Source: Thermoleophilia bacterium (GTDB taxonomy: Bacteria; Actinomycetota; Thermoleophilia; Solirubrobacterales; 70-9). From it: a DNA stretch of 64,000 nucleotides. Position numbers and translations under genes: made by a program. Numbering within the stretch: position 1 is the stretch's first letter; every line of letters starts with the position of its first letter. The stretch is from positions 124,001-188,000 of the forward strand of contig JAENWT010000004.1 in assembly GCA_016650125.1 (NCBI GenBank), read 5' to 3'. This document shows, in pieces, positions 34,539 through 43,398 of this stretch. The notes under the pieces were generated by a model that saw only the letters and a list, made by a program, of their open reading frames with translations, was not told where the DNA came from and searched no databases.

Positions 34539-35814
34539 GTCCGGTTTTCCGGGTTCGGGCAGCGAACTATTCGAACGGGCCCAGCGGGTCCTGCCAGGCG
34601 GGGTGAACTCGCCGGTTCGCGCGATGCGGCAGATCGGGCGCGAGCCGGTATTCATCGAATCCGGCGAAGGTTGCCGGGTCACCGATCGTGACGGCAACAC
34701 CTACATCGACTGGGTCTTCTCCTGGGGCCCGCTGATCCTCGGGCACGCCGAGCCTTCGGTGATCGCAGCGGTCACCGAGGCCGCCAACCGCGGCACCACC
34801 TTCGGTGCCGCGACCGAAGGCGAGGTCGAGCTGGCCGAAGAGATCGTCGCGCGGGTGCCGTCGCTCGAGATGATCCGCATGACCAGCTCCGGAACCGAGG
34901 CCGCGATGAGTGCGGCCCGCCTGGCCCGGGCGGTCACCGGCCGGGAGATCCTGGTCAAGTTCAGCGGCGCCTACCACGGCCACAGCGACGGTCTGCTGGC
35001 CGAGGCCGGCTCCGGCGTCGCGACCCTTGCCGTGCCGTCGGGCCCCGGAATTCCCGCCGCCCAGGCCGCCGGCACCGTGGTCATCCCGTGGAACGACCGT
35101 CAGGCCGCGGCCGACGCCCTCGACAAGCACGAGGTTGCGGCGCTGCTGGTCGAGCCGATCGCCGCCAACATGGGGCTGGTCCCGCCGGACGATGGCTTCC
35201 TCGAACTACTCAGGGAAAAAACAAGTGAAACCGGAGCGTTACTCGTCTTTGACGAAGTGATCACCGGATTCCGGGTTGCCCGCGGCGGCGCCCAGGAGCT
35301 GTACGGCATCGAGCCCGACCTCACCGTGATGGGCAAGATCGTCGGCGGCGGACTGCCCGCCGCGGCCTTCGGTGGGCCGCGCCGGTTCATGGAGCGCATC
35401 GCCCCGGTCGGCGACGTCTACCAGGCGGGAACCCTGTCCGGTAACCCGCTGGCGGTCGCCGCCGGACTTGCCACCCTGCGCCGACTGGACGCCGCGGCGT
35501 ACGAGCGGCTTGGCCAGCTGACCGACCGGCTCGTCGCCGGCCTCGAGGAACTGGCCGCCGGCCGGCCGCTCCAGGTCGCTTCAGTCCCGGGCCTGGTCAC
35601 CTTGTTCTTTCGCGACTCGCCGGTGCACGACTTCGCTGACGCCACCAGTACCGACCTCGAGGCGCACGCAGCCTTCTGCCGGGCGATGCTCGACCGCGGG
35701 ATTTACCTGCCGCCTGCCCAGTTCGAGGCCTGGTTCGTCTCGCTCGCGCACGACGAAGCGACGATCGACGAGACGCTCGAAGCCACCCGTCAGTCGCTTA
35801 CGGGGGTCCTTTGA
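34528..35814 (+). CDS. hemL: Glutamate-1-semialdehyde 2,1-aminomutase
   Basis: PLP enzyme that makes 5-aminolevulinate in the C5 pathway. The 428-residue protein has the HemL pattern: LPGGVNSPVRAMR near residue 21, TSSGTEAAMSAARLAR near 118, FSGAYHGHSDGLL near 144, FDEVITGFRVARGGAQ near 237 and the PLP lysine in VMGKIVGGGLPAAAFGG near 264. GNPLAVAAGLATL lies near 304. I chose ATG at 34528, which overlaps the ahbAB stop by 11 bases. It is distinct from the second GSAM-like enzyme at 23531. Confidence 0.96.
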   Translation: MAPESGFPGSGSELFERAQRVLPGGVNSPVRAMRQIGREPVFIESGEGCRVTDRDGNTYIDWVFSWGPLILGHAEPSVIAAVTEAANRGTTFGAATEGEVELAEEIVARVPSLEMIRMTSSGTEAAMSAARLARAVTGREILVKFSGAYHGHSDGLLAEAGSGVATLAVPSGPGIPAAQAAGTVVIPWNDRQAAADALDKHEVAALLVEPIAANMGLVPPDDGFLELLREKTSETGALLVFDEVITGFRVARGGAQELYGIEPDLTVMGKIVGGGLPAAAFGGPRRFMERIAPVGDVYQAGTLSGNPLAVAAGLATLRRLDAAAYERLGQLTDRLVAGLEELAAGRPLQVASVPGLVTLFFRDSPVHDFADATSTDLEAHAAFCRAMLDRGIYLPPAQFEAWFVSLAHDEATIDETLEATRQSLTGVL

Positions 35815-36395
35815 GCCCGGCCACGGCACTGGTCGCCCTGAGCGAACGGGTCGCCGATGAAGGCGAGCCGCTCTCCGGGCACGTCGTCACTCCGACCGAC
35901 CTGCCGGTCCTCGGCGAGCTGGCCGCCGCCGGCCCCCGGACCGCCCGCGCCGCTGCGCAGTATTCCTTCGTTGTCGAAGCGGTGCGCGAGGGTTACCTCT
36001 GCCACTACGGGAAGCCACGGGTCCTCGAGGGTTCCGACTCCGATCTCGAGCTGCTCGCCGGCGACCTGTTCTATGCGATCGGCATCTCCGGGCTCGCTGC
36101 ACTCAACGACCCCGAATCCGTTGGAATCCTTTCGGACTTGATCCGGATCGCGGCCGGGTTCCGGGCCGTGGGGGAGGCCGCCCGGGCCGAGGCCCTCTGG
36201 CTGGCGCAGCTTTTGGCTTTGGCCTGCGGAATCGACCCCGCCCAAAAGGCGCTGGTCGAGGCCCTCCGGCGGGGTGAGCCGGGCTCGCTGGAAGCCCTGA
36301 ACGAGTGGTCGTCGGCATCTGCCGCCGAGCACGGCCTCGGGCGGGCGTTCGATGCGGCGCGCAAGGCAATAGACTCCCGGGTCTCCAACCTCTGA
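35811..36395 (+). CDS. Helical protein of unknown function in heme/bc cluster
   Basis: I do not recognise a defined family. The 194-residue sequence is Ala/Leu-rich and helical with no signal peptide or membrane helix. A stretch LLAGDLFYAIGISGLAALND near residue 84 loosely recalls the GD(Y/F)L helix of polyprenyl synthase partner subunits, but the catalytic Asp-rich motifs are absent. TTG at 35811 overlaps the hemL stop by four bases, so it is translated with the heme genes. The Rieske gene follows. A chaperone or assembly role is possible but unproven. Confidence 0.7.
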   Translation: MSPATALVALSERVADEGEPLSGHVVTPTDLPVLGELAAAGPRTARAAAQYSFVVEAVREGYLCHYGKPRVLEGSDSDLELLAGDLFYAIGISGLAALNDPESVGILSDLIRIAAGFRAVGEAARAEALWLAQLLALACGIDPAQKALVEALRRGEPGSLEALNEWSSASAAEHGLGRAFDAARKAIDSRVSNL

Positions 36396-36411
36396 GAAGT
36401 TTCCACTGACG

Positions 36412-37086
36412 TTGCCCGACTCGCAAGAAAAAAACCTCTCCGCGGAGGCTCGACCCCGCACGAAGCTGCCAGAAGCAGAGCCTCGCGGCTACTTCGAAGG
36501 CGAGTCGCTGACCCGACGCAAGGTTTTCGTCGTGGCCAGCCAGGCCCTCGGGGGTCTCGCCGGCGCCGCTGTCGTGCTGCCGGTGGTCGGCTTTGCCCTT
36601 GCTCCGGTCTTCGAACGCGGCCGTGAACGCTGGGAGTCGGTCGGCACGATTGAGGACTTCGGCCCTGAGACCTACAAGCAGGTCGTGTTCACCGAGACCC
36701 TCGGAATCGGCGAGGCCGGCAAGACGACCGCGTACGTGCGGCAGGGCTCGGAGAAGTACGGCGAAGACCCGGCCGAGTTCATCGCTGTCTCGTCCCGCTG
36801 TGCCCACCTCGGCTGTCCGGTCCGGTACGTCCAGGCCGCCGCGAACTTCATCTGCCCGTGCCACGGTGGTGCCTACGACTTCGTCGGCAAGCGCATCGGC
36901 GGCCCGCCGGTCCGCCCGCTCGACCGCTTCCAGACCCGGGTGACCAAGAACCACGTCGAACTCGGCCCGCGCTACAGCGTGACCAACCAGCTCAAGGCCG
37001 TCCGGGTTCGCGACCCCGGCGAGTTCACCGGCGGCATCTGGGAGTACCTGTACCCGCCGCGCCCAACAACTTTCCCGCCCCCGTGA
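36412..37086 (+). CDS. qcrA: Rieske iron-sulfur protein of cytochrome bc complex
   Basis: Electron carrier of the menaquinol:cytochrome c reductase. The 224-residue protein has a twin-arginine-like TRRKVF followed by one hydrophobic helix near residues 40-62, fitting Tat-dependent anchoring. The cluster ligands are CAHLGC near residue 131 and CPCHGG near 149, and GPPVRPL follows as in b6f/bc-type Rieske proteins. The start is TTG at 36412 with no strong ribosome-binding site. It heads the qcrABC cluster. Confidence 0.95.
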   Translation: MPDSQEKNLSAEARPRTKLPEAEPRGYFEGESLTRRKVFVVASQALGGLAGAAVVLPVVGFALAPVFERGRERWESVGTIEDFGPETYKQVVFTETLGIGEAGKTTAYVRQGSEKYGEDPAEFIAVSSRCAHLGCPVRYVQAAANFICPCHGGAYDFVGKRIGGPPVRPLDRFQTRVTKNHVELGPRYSVTNQLKAVRVRDPGEFTGGIWEYLYPPRPTTFPPP

Positions 37087-37099
37087 TGGTGACTGAGCG

Positions 37100-38137
37100 A
37101 TGAAGTCACCCTTCCCCTCACGCACGAAGAAGGCCGATCAGGCCGAGAACGGCACCGCGCCCGAAGAGAACGGCGCGGCCGTGGAAGAAGAGGCCAAGCC
37201 GACCCGCAAGGAGAAGCTCTCCGGCCACAAGGACCTCGCGGTCCATCACAGCGCCGAAGCCGGCAAGGATGTCGCCGGCTGGGTCGACTCGCGCACCAAC
37301 GCGACCGGCATCTTCACCGCGATGATGTCGCGCCACGTGCCCAAGGGGACCAACTGGTTCTACACCCTGGGCTCAGCGACGATGTTCATCTTCGCGATGC
37401 AGGCGATCACCGGCGTGATCCTCTCGATGTATTACACGCCTTCGGCCACGCAGGCCTACGCCTCGATCACCCACCTGACCAACGACGTGTTCCTCGGCGA
37501 GTTCGTACGCGGCCTCCACAAATGGGGCTCCAGCCTGATGATCATCCTGATCTTCCTGCACATGGCGAGGACCTTCTTCTTCGGCGCCTACAAGTACCCG
37601 CGTGAGCTCAACTGGGTGATCGGTGTCGTACTGCTGATCCTGACCATGGTCATGGGTCTCACCGGTTACCTGCTGCCCTTCGACCAGAGGTCCTTCTGGG
37701 CGACGATCGTGGCCAACAACATCACCGCCTCGGGTCCGGTCGTCGGGCCGTACCTGGCCGACTTCATGCGGGCGGGCCCCGACTTCTCGGCAACCACCCT
37801 TTCCCGGTTCTACGCCCTGCACATGCTGGTCGTGCCCGGACTGATCGGTGCCCTGGTCGGTGCCCACCTCTTCCTGGTCGTCAAGCTCGGCACGACCGCC
37901 CCGCCGTGGGTCCGCGCCGCTCGCCCGAAGGGCGCGCAACGGGCTGAGACCGTGGTCGCCGGCGTCGCTGTCGCCGATTCCGAAGAAGTGCCGGTTTCCT
38001 CGAACGGGTCCGTCGAAACCGCAACCGAGGTCGTCGAAACCGCGACCGAGGTGCCTGAATCAGAAGAGCCGGAAGGTCCGGAAACTGAAGACGCCGATCC
38101 GACCGAAGCTGCCGATGAAGGGGAGACCCCCTCGTGA
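37100..38137 (+). CDS. qcrB: Cytochrome b6-like subunit QcrB
   Basis: Diheme membrane subunit with the N-terminal four-helix half of cytochrome b. Paired heme ligands lie in GLHKWGSSLMIILIFLHMAR and in YALHMLVVPGLIGALVGAHL, each His-x13/14-His. The helices are flanked by long charged extensions: about 75 residues before helix 1 (Glu/Lys-rich) and an acidic tail of about 65 residues (for example EEPEGPETEDADPTEA). The C-terminal half of cytochrome b is in the next gene, as in Bacillus. Start ATG at 37100; the stop overlaps qcrC. Confidence 0.94.
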   Translation: MKSPFPSRTKKADQAENGTAPEENGAAVEEEAKPTRKEKLSGHKDLAVHHSAEAGKDVAGWVDSRTNATGIFTAMMSRHVPKGTNWFYTLGSATMFIFAMQAITGVILSMYYTPSATQAYASITHLTNDVFLGEFVRGLHKWGSSLMIILIFLHMARTFFFGAYKYPRELNWVIGVVLLILTMVMGLTGYLLPFDQRSFWATIVANNITASGPVVGPYLADFMRAGPDFSATTLSRFYALHMLVVPGLIGALVGAHLFLVVKLGTTAPPWVRAARPKGAQRAETVVAGVAVADSEEVPVSSNGSVETATEVVETATEVPESEEPEGPETEDADPTEAADEGETPS

Positions 38138-38838
38138 ACAATCGCGAAAAAGAGGACTACCTCCGCGAGTACGAGCAGCTGAAGAAGAAGGGCAAGCCTT
38201 TCTTCCCGTACGCGATCATGAAGGACTCGGTGATGTTCTGTGTGGTCGCCGCCGTCCTGATCATCATGTCGCTGGTCCTCGGCGCCGAGCAGGGCCCGAA
38301 GGCCGACCCGACCACCACCACCTACACGCCGCGCCCCGAGTGGTACTTCTTCTTCCTCTTTGAGCTGCTGCGCGTGATCAAGCCGCCGGCCCTGGTGCCG
38401 ATAGCGACGGTTGGCATCCCGACGATCTGCATGGTGCTGCTCCTGCTTTTGCCCTTCTACGACCGCGGTGCCGAGCGCATCCCGTGGAAGCGGCCGATCG
38501 CCACGATCACGGGCATCATGATCATCGTCGCCATGGCTTACCTGACACTCCTCGGAGCGTCGTCCGGCTCGCCGTCCGAGATCGAGCTGGCAACCAAGCC
38601 CCAGTACGAGCAAGGCAAGGAGATCGTCGCCCAATCGGGCTGTCTCGCTTGCCACGCGATCGGAGAGAACGGGGCCCATGGTGGCCTCGGACCAGACTTG
38701 ACCGATATCGGCACCAAGATCCCGCGGGCCGCGATCAAGCAGTCACTCGAGATCGGCCCGGGCATCATGCCGTCCTTCCGCGGTCTCGGGCAGGAAGATC
38801 TTAATGCGGTGGCCGATTACCTGGCCTCGCTCGATTAG
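38134..38838 (+). CDS. qcrC: Fused subunit IV-cytochrome c (QcrC-like)
   Basis: A 234-residue fusion. The first part is subunit IV-like (RPEWYFFFLFELLRVIK near residue 67 is the quinol-site PEWY motif) with three hydrophobic helices. The second part is a monoheme cytochrome c domain with GCLACHAIG near residue 168 and Met ligand candidate IMPSF near 210. This fusion is known from Bacillus QcrC; most actinobacteria instead have full-length cytochrome b and a diheme QcrC. GTG at 38134 overlaps qcrB. Confidence 0.93.
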   Translation: MNNREKEDYLREYEQLKKKGKPFFPYAIMKDSVMFCVVAAVLIIMSLVLGAEQGPKADPTTTTYTPRPEWYFFFLFELLRVIKPPALVPIATVGIPTICMVLLLLLPFYDRGAERIPWKRPIATITGIMIIVAMAYLTLLGASSGSPSEIELATKPQYEQGKEIVAQSGCLACHAIGENGAHGGLGPDLTDIGTKIPRAAIKQSLEIGPGIMPSFRGLGQEDLNAVADYLASLD

Positions 38839-38853
38839 ATCGAGGAAACCTTC

Positions 38854-39576
38854 ATGAATGAAACGCCTCCCCGCCGGGGCGACGAGCAGTTCGCCGGTGA
38901 GGTCAACTCGATGTTCGACCGGATCAGCGGGGTCTACGACCGCATGAACCGGGTGATGACCGCGGGGCTCGATCAGACCTGGCGGGAACGGGCGGCCGAC
39001 CGGGTGCGCCTCGAAGCGGGCCAGAAGGCCCTCGACCTTTGCTGCGGAACCGGTGACCTGAGCTTTGCCCTCGCGAGGAGGACCGGACCGGAAGGCGAGG
39101 TGACCGGTGCCGACTTCTCGCGGCCGATGCTCGCGATCGCCGACGAGAAGGCGGCGGCGCGCGGCGTGACGCAGGTCGGGTTCGAGTGGGCCGACGCGCT
39201 CGAGCTGCCCTATGGGGACGACGAGTTCGACGCGGTCACGATCGCCTTCGGCGCCCGCAACCTGGCCGACCTCGATCGCGGCCTGGCCGAGATGCACCGG
39301 GTACTCAAACCGGGCGGACGGCTGGCGATCCTCGAGATCACCCAGCCCAGCCGGCAGCCGCTGGCCCTCTTCTTACGTGCCTGGTTCGACCGGGTCGTGC
39401 CGATGCTCGGCAAGTTGGCGGGCGATTCCTCCGCCTACGAGTATCTGCCGGAGTCGGTCCGGAGCTTCCCCGACGCGACCAGCCTCGGCGCGAAAATGGA
39501 CGGGGCGGGGTTCCGGCACGTCCGCTGGACGATCATGGCCGGCGGCATCATCGCCCTCCACTCAGCGGTCAAGTGA
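38854..39576 (+). CDS. menG: Demethylmenaquinone methyltransferase
   Basis: SAM-dependent C-methyltransferase of the last menaquinone step (UbiE/MenG family). The 240-residue protein has MFDRISGVYDRMNRVMT near residue 20, the SAM loop ALDLCCGTGDLSFALA near 59, FSRPMLAIA near 87, and AFGARNLADLDRGLAEMHRV near 131. The C-terminal ending TIMAGGIIALHSAVK is typical. Its location between the bc complex and a polyprenyl synthase fits the respiratory quinone pathway. Confidence 0.94.
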   Translation: MNETPPRRGDEQFAGEVNSMFDRISGVYDRMNRVMTAGLDQTWRERAADRVRLEAGQKALDLCCGTGDLSFALARRTGPEGEVTGADFSRPMLAIADEKAAARGVTQVGFEWADALELPYGDDEFDAVTIAFGARNLADLDRGLAEMHRVLKPGGRLAILEITQPSRQPLALFLRAWFDRVVPMLGKLAGDSSAYEYLPESVRSFPDATSLGAKMDGAGFRHVRWTIMAGGIIALHSAVK

Positions 39577-40553
39577 GCCCCGAGCGCTCAGCTCCCGAGC
39601 CGGTCACGGCGGTAACCGACACTGCCGGTGCCTGGCTGACCCAGGGGCTGAAGGAAGTCGAGGACGGACTCGGCGTCGCGGTCGACCGTGGTGGCGCGAT
39701 CTCCGAGGACGCGATCTCCACCCTCAAGGCCGGCGGCAAGCGCATGCGTCCGATGCTGGTCTTGCTCTGCGCGGGGCCTGACGGCGGCGCTTCCGCGGTC
39801 CGGGCAGGGATCGCGGTCGAGCTGGTCCACATGGCCAGCCTGGTCCACGACGACGTGCTCGACCGGGCGCCGCTCCGGCGCGGTGCTCCCACGGTCTTCG
39901 CCAGCGCCGGCCCCGGACGGGCCGCAGCGGTCGGCGATCAGCTCTTCGCCTCGGCCTTCCGTGTCCTGGTCGACGGCGGCGACCAGGCGGCGGTCGCGGA
40001 ACTCAGCCGGACAGCGGTCGACCTCGCCCGCGGTGAACTGATGCAGCGGCGCGGCGAGTTCAACCTCGCCCTGTCCGAAAGCGAGTACTTCGAGCGTTCC
40101 GGCCTCAAGACCGGGCGCCTGTTCGAGGCGGCCTGCGTGCTCGGCCGGTCCACAGTGGATCCCGGGCAGGCCGACATGATCTCCCTGTTCGGGCACCGGA
40201 TCGGACTCGCCTTCCAGATGCTCGACGACGTGCTCGACATCGCGGGACCGGTCGAGCGCACCGGTAAGGCCCGTGGCACCGATCTGCTCGACGGCACCGT
40301 GACCCTGCCGCTGATCACCGCCGCCGGAATCGATCCCGGCCTGCTCGCGATCGATCTGCGCGGTCTGGACGAAGGCAGCGCCGAGAAGGTCTGCGACCGC
40401 ATTGCCGGGACCGGCGCGCTGGAGCAGGTGCGGACCCGCGCGATGGGCATGATCGAAGAGGCCAAGGCGGGCCTCGCACCGGCCGGCCTCGAGGAAGAGC
40501 AGCGGCAACTGCTCGAGTTGATCGCCGACGGCGTGGTCCTGCGGTACAGCTGA
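39573..40553 (+). CDS. Polyprenyl diphosphate synthase
   Basis: Trans-type isoprenyl diphosphate synthase, probably making the menaquinone side chain. The 326-residue protein has GGKRMRPMLVLL near residue 51, the first Asp-rich motif in LVHDDVLDRAPLRRGAPT near 91 and the second in AFQMLDDVLDIAG near 217. FERSGLKTGRLFEAAC near 171 contains the usual KT. I chose GTG at 39573, overlapping menG by four bases; the upstream open frame overlaps menG. Chain length cannot be set from sequence alone. Confidence 0.92.
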   Translation: MSPERSAPEPVTAVTDTAGAWLTQGLKEVEDGLGVAVDRGGAISEDAISTLKAGGKRMRPMLVLLCAGPDGGASAVRAGIAVELVHMASLVHDDVLDRAPLRRGAPTVFASAGPGRAAAVGDQLFASAFRVLVDGGDQAAVAELSRTAVDLARGELMQRRGEFNLALSESEYFERSGLKTGRLFEAACVLGRSTVDPGQADMISLFGHRIGLAFQMLDDVLDIAGPVERTGKARGTDLLDGTVTLPLITAAGIDPGLLAIDLRGLDEGSAEKVCDRIAGTGALEQVRTRAMGMIEEAKAGLAPAGLEEEQRQLLELIADGVVLRYS

Positions 40554-40610
40554 CACCTCGCGTTCGGCAGGCGCGCGGGACGGGACCGGGGTTTTTGGAA
40601 TACTCCGGCC

Positions 40611-41177
40611 ATGGTCCTCAGCGACGGAACGATCCGCAAAGAGATCGAATCAGGCCGTATCAAGATCGATCCTTTCGATGCCGATCTGGTCCAGCCTTCG
40701 AGCGTCGATCTGCGGGTCGATTCGAAGTACCGGGTCTTCAATAACTCGCGATACCCGTTCATCGACGTGCGCGAGCCGATGGAGGACCTGACCGAGCTGG
40801 TCACGACCGAAGAGGACGAGCCGTTCATCCTCCATCCGGGCGAATTCGTGCTCGGCCAGACGCTCGAGAGGGTCACCCTGCCGAACGACCTGGTCGCCCG
40901 CCTCGAGGGCAAGAGTTCGCTCGGCCGGCTCGGGCTGCTGATCCACTCGACCGCCGGTTTCGTCGACGCCGGCTTCTCCGGCAACCTCACGCTCGAACTG
41001 TCGAACGTCGCCAACCTGCCGATCACGCTCTACCACGGCATGCCGATCGGGCAGCTGTCCTTCATGCGGATGGACCAGGCCGTCGATTCCCCTTACGGCA
41101 GTGAACAGAACGACTCGAAGTACCAGGGGCAGGCCGAACCGACAGCTTCGCGCTACTACCTCAACTTCAGGGACTGA
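40611..41177 (+). CDS. dcd: dCTP deaminase
   Basis: Converts dCTP towards dUTP/dUMP for thymidylate synthesis. The 188-residue protein has the family core [15 protein letters not shown] near residue 26, [21 protein letters not shown] near 97 with the catalytic Glu region, and [11 protein letters not shown] near 122. Bifunctional DCD/DUT enzymes of actinobacteria share this layout, so it may also hydrolyse dUTP. AATACT ends six bases before the ATG, suggesting a leaderless message. Confidence 0.95.
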   Translation: MVLSDGTIRKEIESGRIKIDPFDADLVQPSSVDLRVDSKYRVFNNSRYPFIDVREPMEDLTELVTTEEDEPFILHPGEFVLGQTLERVTLPNDLVARLEGKSSLGRLGLLIHSTAGFVDAGFSGNLTLELSNVANLPITLYHGMPIGQLSFMRMDQAVDSPYGSEQNDSKYQGQAEPTASRYYLNFRD

Positions 41178-41218
41178 TCCGCAGGCGAGGTCGCCTCGTA
41201 GATACTCTCTAGATAACC

Positions 41219-41545
41219 ATGATCCCAAACATCGGCCCACTAGAGATTGCGATCGTCCTGATCATTGCCTTGATTGTCTTCGGGCCGAAGCGCCTGCCCG
41301 AGCTCGGCAAGTCACTGGGCCGGGGCATCAACGAGTTCCGTGACGGCATCAACAAGGTCGGCAAGGACGATGATGACGATGAGGATGACGACGACGGTTC
41401 CGAGGACGATCAGGAACCGGCCGCGCTGACTCCGCCCCCCGGCACCGAGCCCGAGGTCACCGAGATCGTCAATGACGAGAATCGCACGGCCGACGACGAA
41501 CCTGAACAGGTCGAGGCTGAGGTAGTGCGCGAGCGTCAAGACTGA
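41219..41545 (+). CDS. tatA: Sec-independent translocase TatA
   Basis: Pore-forming Tat subunit: one N-terminal helix (PLEIAIVLIIALIVFGPK) followed by the amphipathic helix with FGPKRLPELGKSLGRGINEF, 108 residues in total. The rest is an acidic tail (GKDDDDDEDDDDGSEDD) longer than usual. It pairs with tatC ten bases downstream. The Rieske protein and the Pot-type binding lipoprotein in this window are likely Tat clients. Confidence 0.95.
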   Translation: MIPNIGPLEIAIVLIIALIVFGPKRLPELGKSLGRGINEFRDGINKVGKDDDDDEDDDDGSEDDQEPAALTPPPGTEPEVTEIVNDENRTADDEPEQVEAEVVRERQD

Positions 41546-41555
41546 GGTTCCCCGG

Positions 41556-42326
41556 TTGGCAAAGCTGAAGCCGGTCCGGCACGAAGAGCAGCTCTCCCTT
41601 GTCGACCACCTCGACGAGCTGCGCTCACGCATCATTTTCACCCTGATTTCGGTCGGGCTGATTTTTGCCGTCTGCTTCTGGCAGAGCAGCCTGATCCTCG
41701 ACATCGCTTCGGCGCCGCTGCCGGAAGCGAACCAGGACCTGCTCGTCCTCGCCCCGACCGAGGCCTTCATGACCACGGTGACCGTCTGCGCCTACGCCGC
41801 GGTGATCGTCTCGGCGCCGCTGATCAGCTACCAGTTCTTCGCCTACGTGCTGCCGGCCTTCTCGCCGCGCGAGCGCAAGGCGGTGGTGCCACTCCTGATC
41901 ACGATCCCGCTGCTCTTCCTGGTCGGCGTGATCTTCGCCTACTTCGTGATCCTGCCGGCCGCGATCAACTTCCTGCTCAACTTCGGCGGTGACAATTTCG
42001 ACACCGAGCTGCGGGCGCGCGAGTACTACTCGTTCTTCTCGACCACGCTGCTGGCCGGCGGTGTCGTCTTCCAGATGCCGGTGATCATCCTGGCGCTCGT
42101 AAAACTGCGAATCGTCACCGTTAAACAGCTCCGTTCCAACCGTCGGTACGCGTATCTGGTGATCGCGCTGATCGCCGCGGCATTGCCCGGAGTCGACCCG
42201 CTTTCGATGCTGATCGAGATGGTTCCGCTGCTAATCCTGTACGAGTTGAGTATCTTCCTCGCTCGGGGCATGGGACGGCAACCCAAGCCCGCTGACGAGG
42301 AAGAGCCGACCATCGAGGAGCACTAG
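41556..42326 (+). CDS. tatC: Sec-independent translocase TatC
   Basis: Receptor subunit of the Tat system, six transmembrane helices in 256 residues. The N-terminal SLVDHLDELRSRI near residue 14 is the signal-peptide-binding region, and FAYVLPAFSPRERKAVVPLL near 92 is the family signature. LPGVDPLSMLIEMVPLLILYE near 210 forms the last helices. Start TTG at 41556. The following gene starts two bases after its stop. Confidence 0.95.
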   Translation: MAKLKPVRHEEQLSLVDHLDELRSRIIFTLISVGLIFAVCFWQSSLILDIASAPLPEANQDLLVLAPTEAFMTTVTVCAYAAVIVSAPLISYQFFAYVLPAFSPRERKAVVPLLITIPLLFLVGVIFAYFVILPAAINFLLNFGGDNFDTELRAREYYSFFSTTLLAGGVVFQMPVIILALVKLRIVTVKQLRSNRRYAYLVIALIAAALPGVDPLSMLIEMVPLLILYELSIFLARGMGRQPKPADEEEPTIEEH

Positions 42327-42328
42327 CC

Positions 42329-43177
42329 GTGGCTGACGAACCTGAAAATCGAATGTTGTTCGACCTGCGCGGGAAGCGCAAGCGTGTGATCCAGGTTATT
42401 TACGTCATGCTCGCGATCATCATGGGCGCCAGCCTCGTGGTGATCGGCCTCCCCGGCGGCGTCAATCCGTTCAGCAGCGGCAGCGGCGTGGTCTCTCAGG
42501 ACCAGGCCGACCTCAGCATCGACCGGGCGGAGAAGATCCAGAAGAAGCTCGCCACCGACCCGAACAACACCCACGCCCAGGAAGAGCTGATCCGTGCCCG
42601 GATCGCGGCCGGCAACAGCCTGATCGAGATCGACCCGGACACTCAGGCCCAGACGATCACCGACGGGGCCTCCACGCAGTACGACCTCGCCGCCCAGACC
42701 TGGGAGAAGTACCTCAAGTCGACCAAGCAGCAGCCCGAACAGTCCGTCGCCCAGGTCATCGCCAACACCCTCTTCACGCTGTCCCAGGACTCGACGGTCG
42801 CCCAGTTCCAGACCAACATCAGCGACGCCGCCGAGGCTCAGAGTTACGTCGCCAAGGACGTCGAAGCGGCCGCGAAGAAAAACGGCCCGAGCGCCGCCCC
42901 CACCCTGGCCACCCTGGCCACCTACCAGTTCTACGCCCAGCAGACCGCGGAAGCCAAGGCCACCGGCAGGCGCGCGCTTGCGGCGACCCCGGACAAGGCC
43001 GAGCAGAAGCAGATCCAGGCCCAGCTCGATTCGGTCGAGAAGGACGCTGCCCGGATCGGCAAGATCCTGGTCCAGGCCAAGAAGCAGGCCAAGAAGGACG
43101 GCGGCAAGTCCCTCGAGGAGCCGGCCGGCAGCCTCGGATCGTCGAGTTCCCTGACCGCCCCGCCCACCACGCCGTAA
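42329..43177 (+). CDS. Membrane-anchored TPR-like protein, unknown function
   Basis: A 282-residue protein with one hydrophobic segment near residues 20-42 (VIYVMLAIIMGASLVVIG) and a long helical outer or inner domain with TPR-like spacing (EKIQKKLATDPNNTHAQEELIRARIAAG and onwards). The C-terminus is Ser/Pro/Thr-rich. It starts with GTG two bases after tatC. Similar proteins occur next to tat genes in related actinobacteria as far as I recall, but no function is established. It marks the right end of the conserved chromosomal segment. Confidence 0.75.
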   Translation: MADEPENRMLFDLRGKRKRVIQVIYVMLAIIMGASLVVIGLPGGVNPFSSGSGVVSQDQADLSIDRAEKIQKKLATDPNNTHAQEELIRARIAAGNSLIEIDPDTQAQTITDGASTQYDLAAQTWEKYLKSTKQQPEQSVAQVIANTLFTLSQDSTVAQFQTNISDAAEAQSYVAKDVEAAAKKNGPSAAPTLATLATYQFYAQQTAEAKATGRRALAATPDKAEQKQIQAQLDSVEKDAARIGKILVQAKKQAKKDGGKSLEEPAGSLGSSSSLTAPPTTP

Positions 43178-43398
43178 CCAATGGGGTCATTCCGGGGTTG
43201 GATCAAACGTAGCTCCGATGGTGCTTCTTAATCTGAATCTTCAGTGGTTCTTCCAAGCGTCGCGCTGGGTCCTTCCAACTCCGTCGTAGCGAGTGGCTTT
43301 GGGAGCGGAAATCCCGGGTCAAATGCTTCTTTTGGGCTGCCCATCCGAACTGGGCTAAATCCCGTGGTTTCGCCGGGGCGAGACCTACGGTGGGCTTC

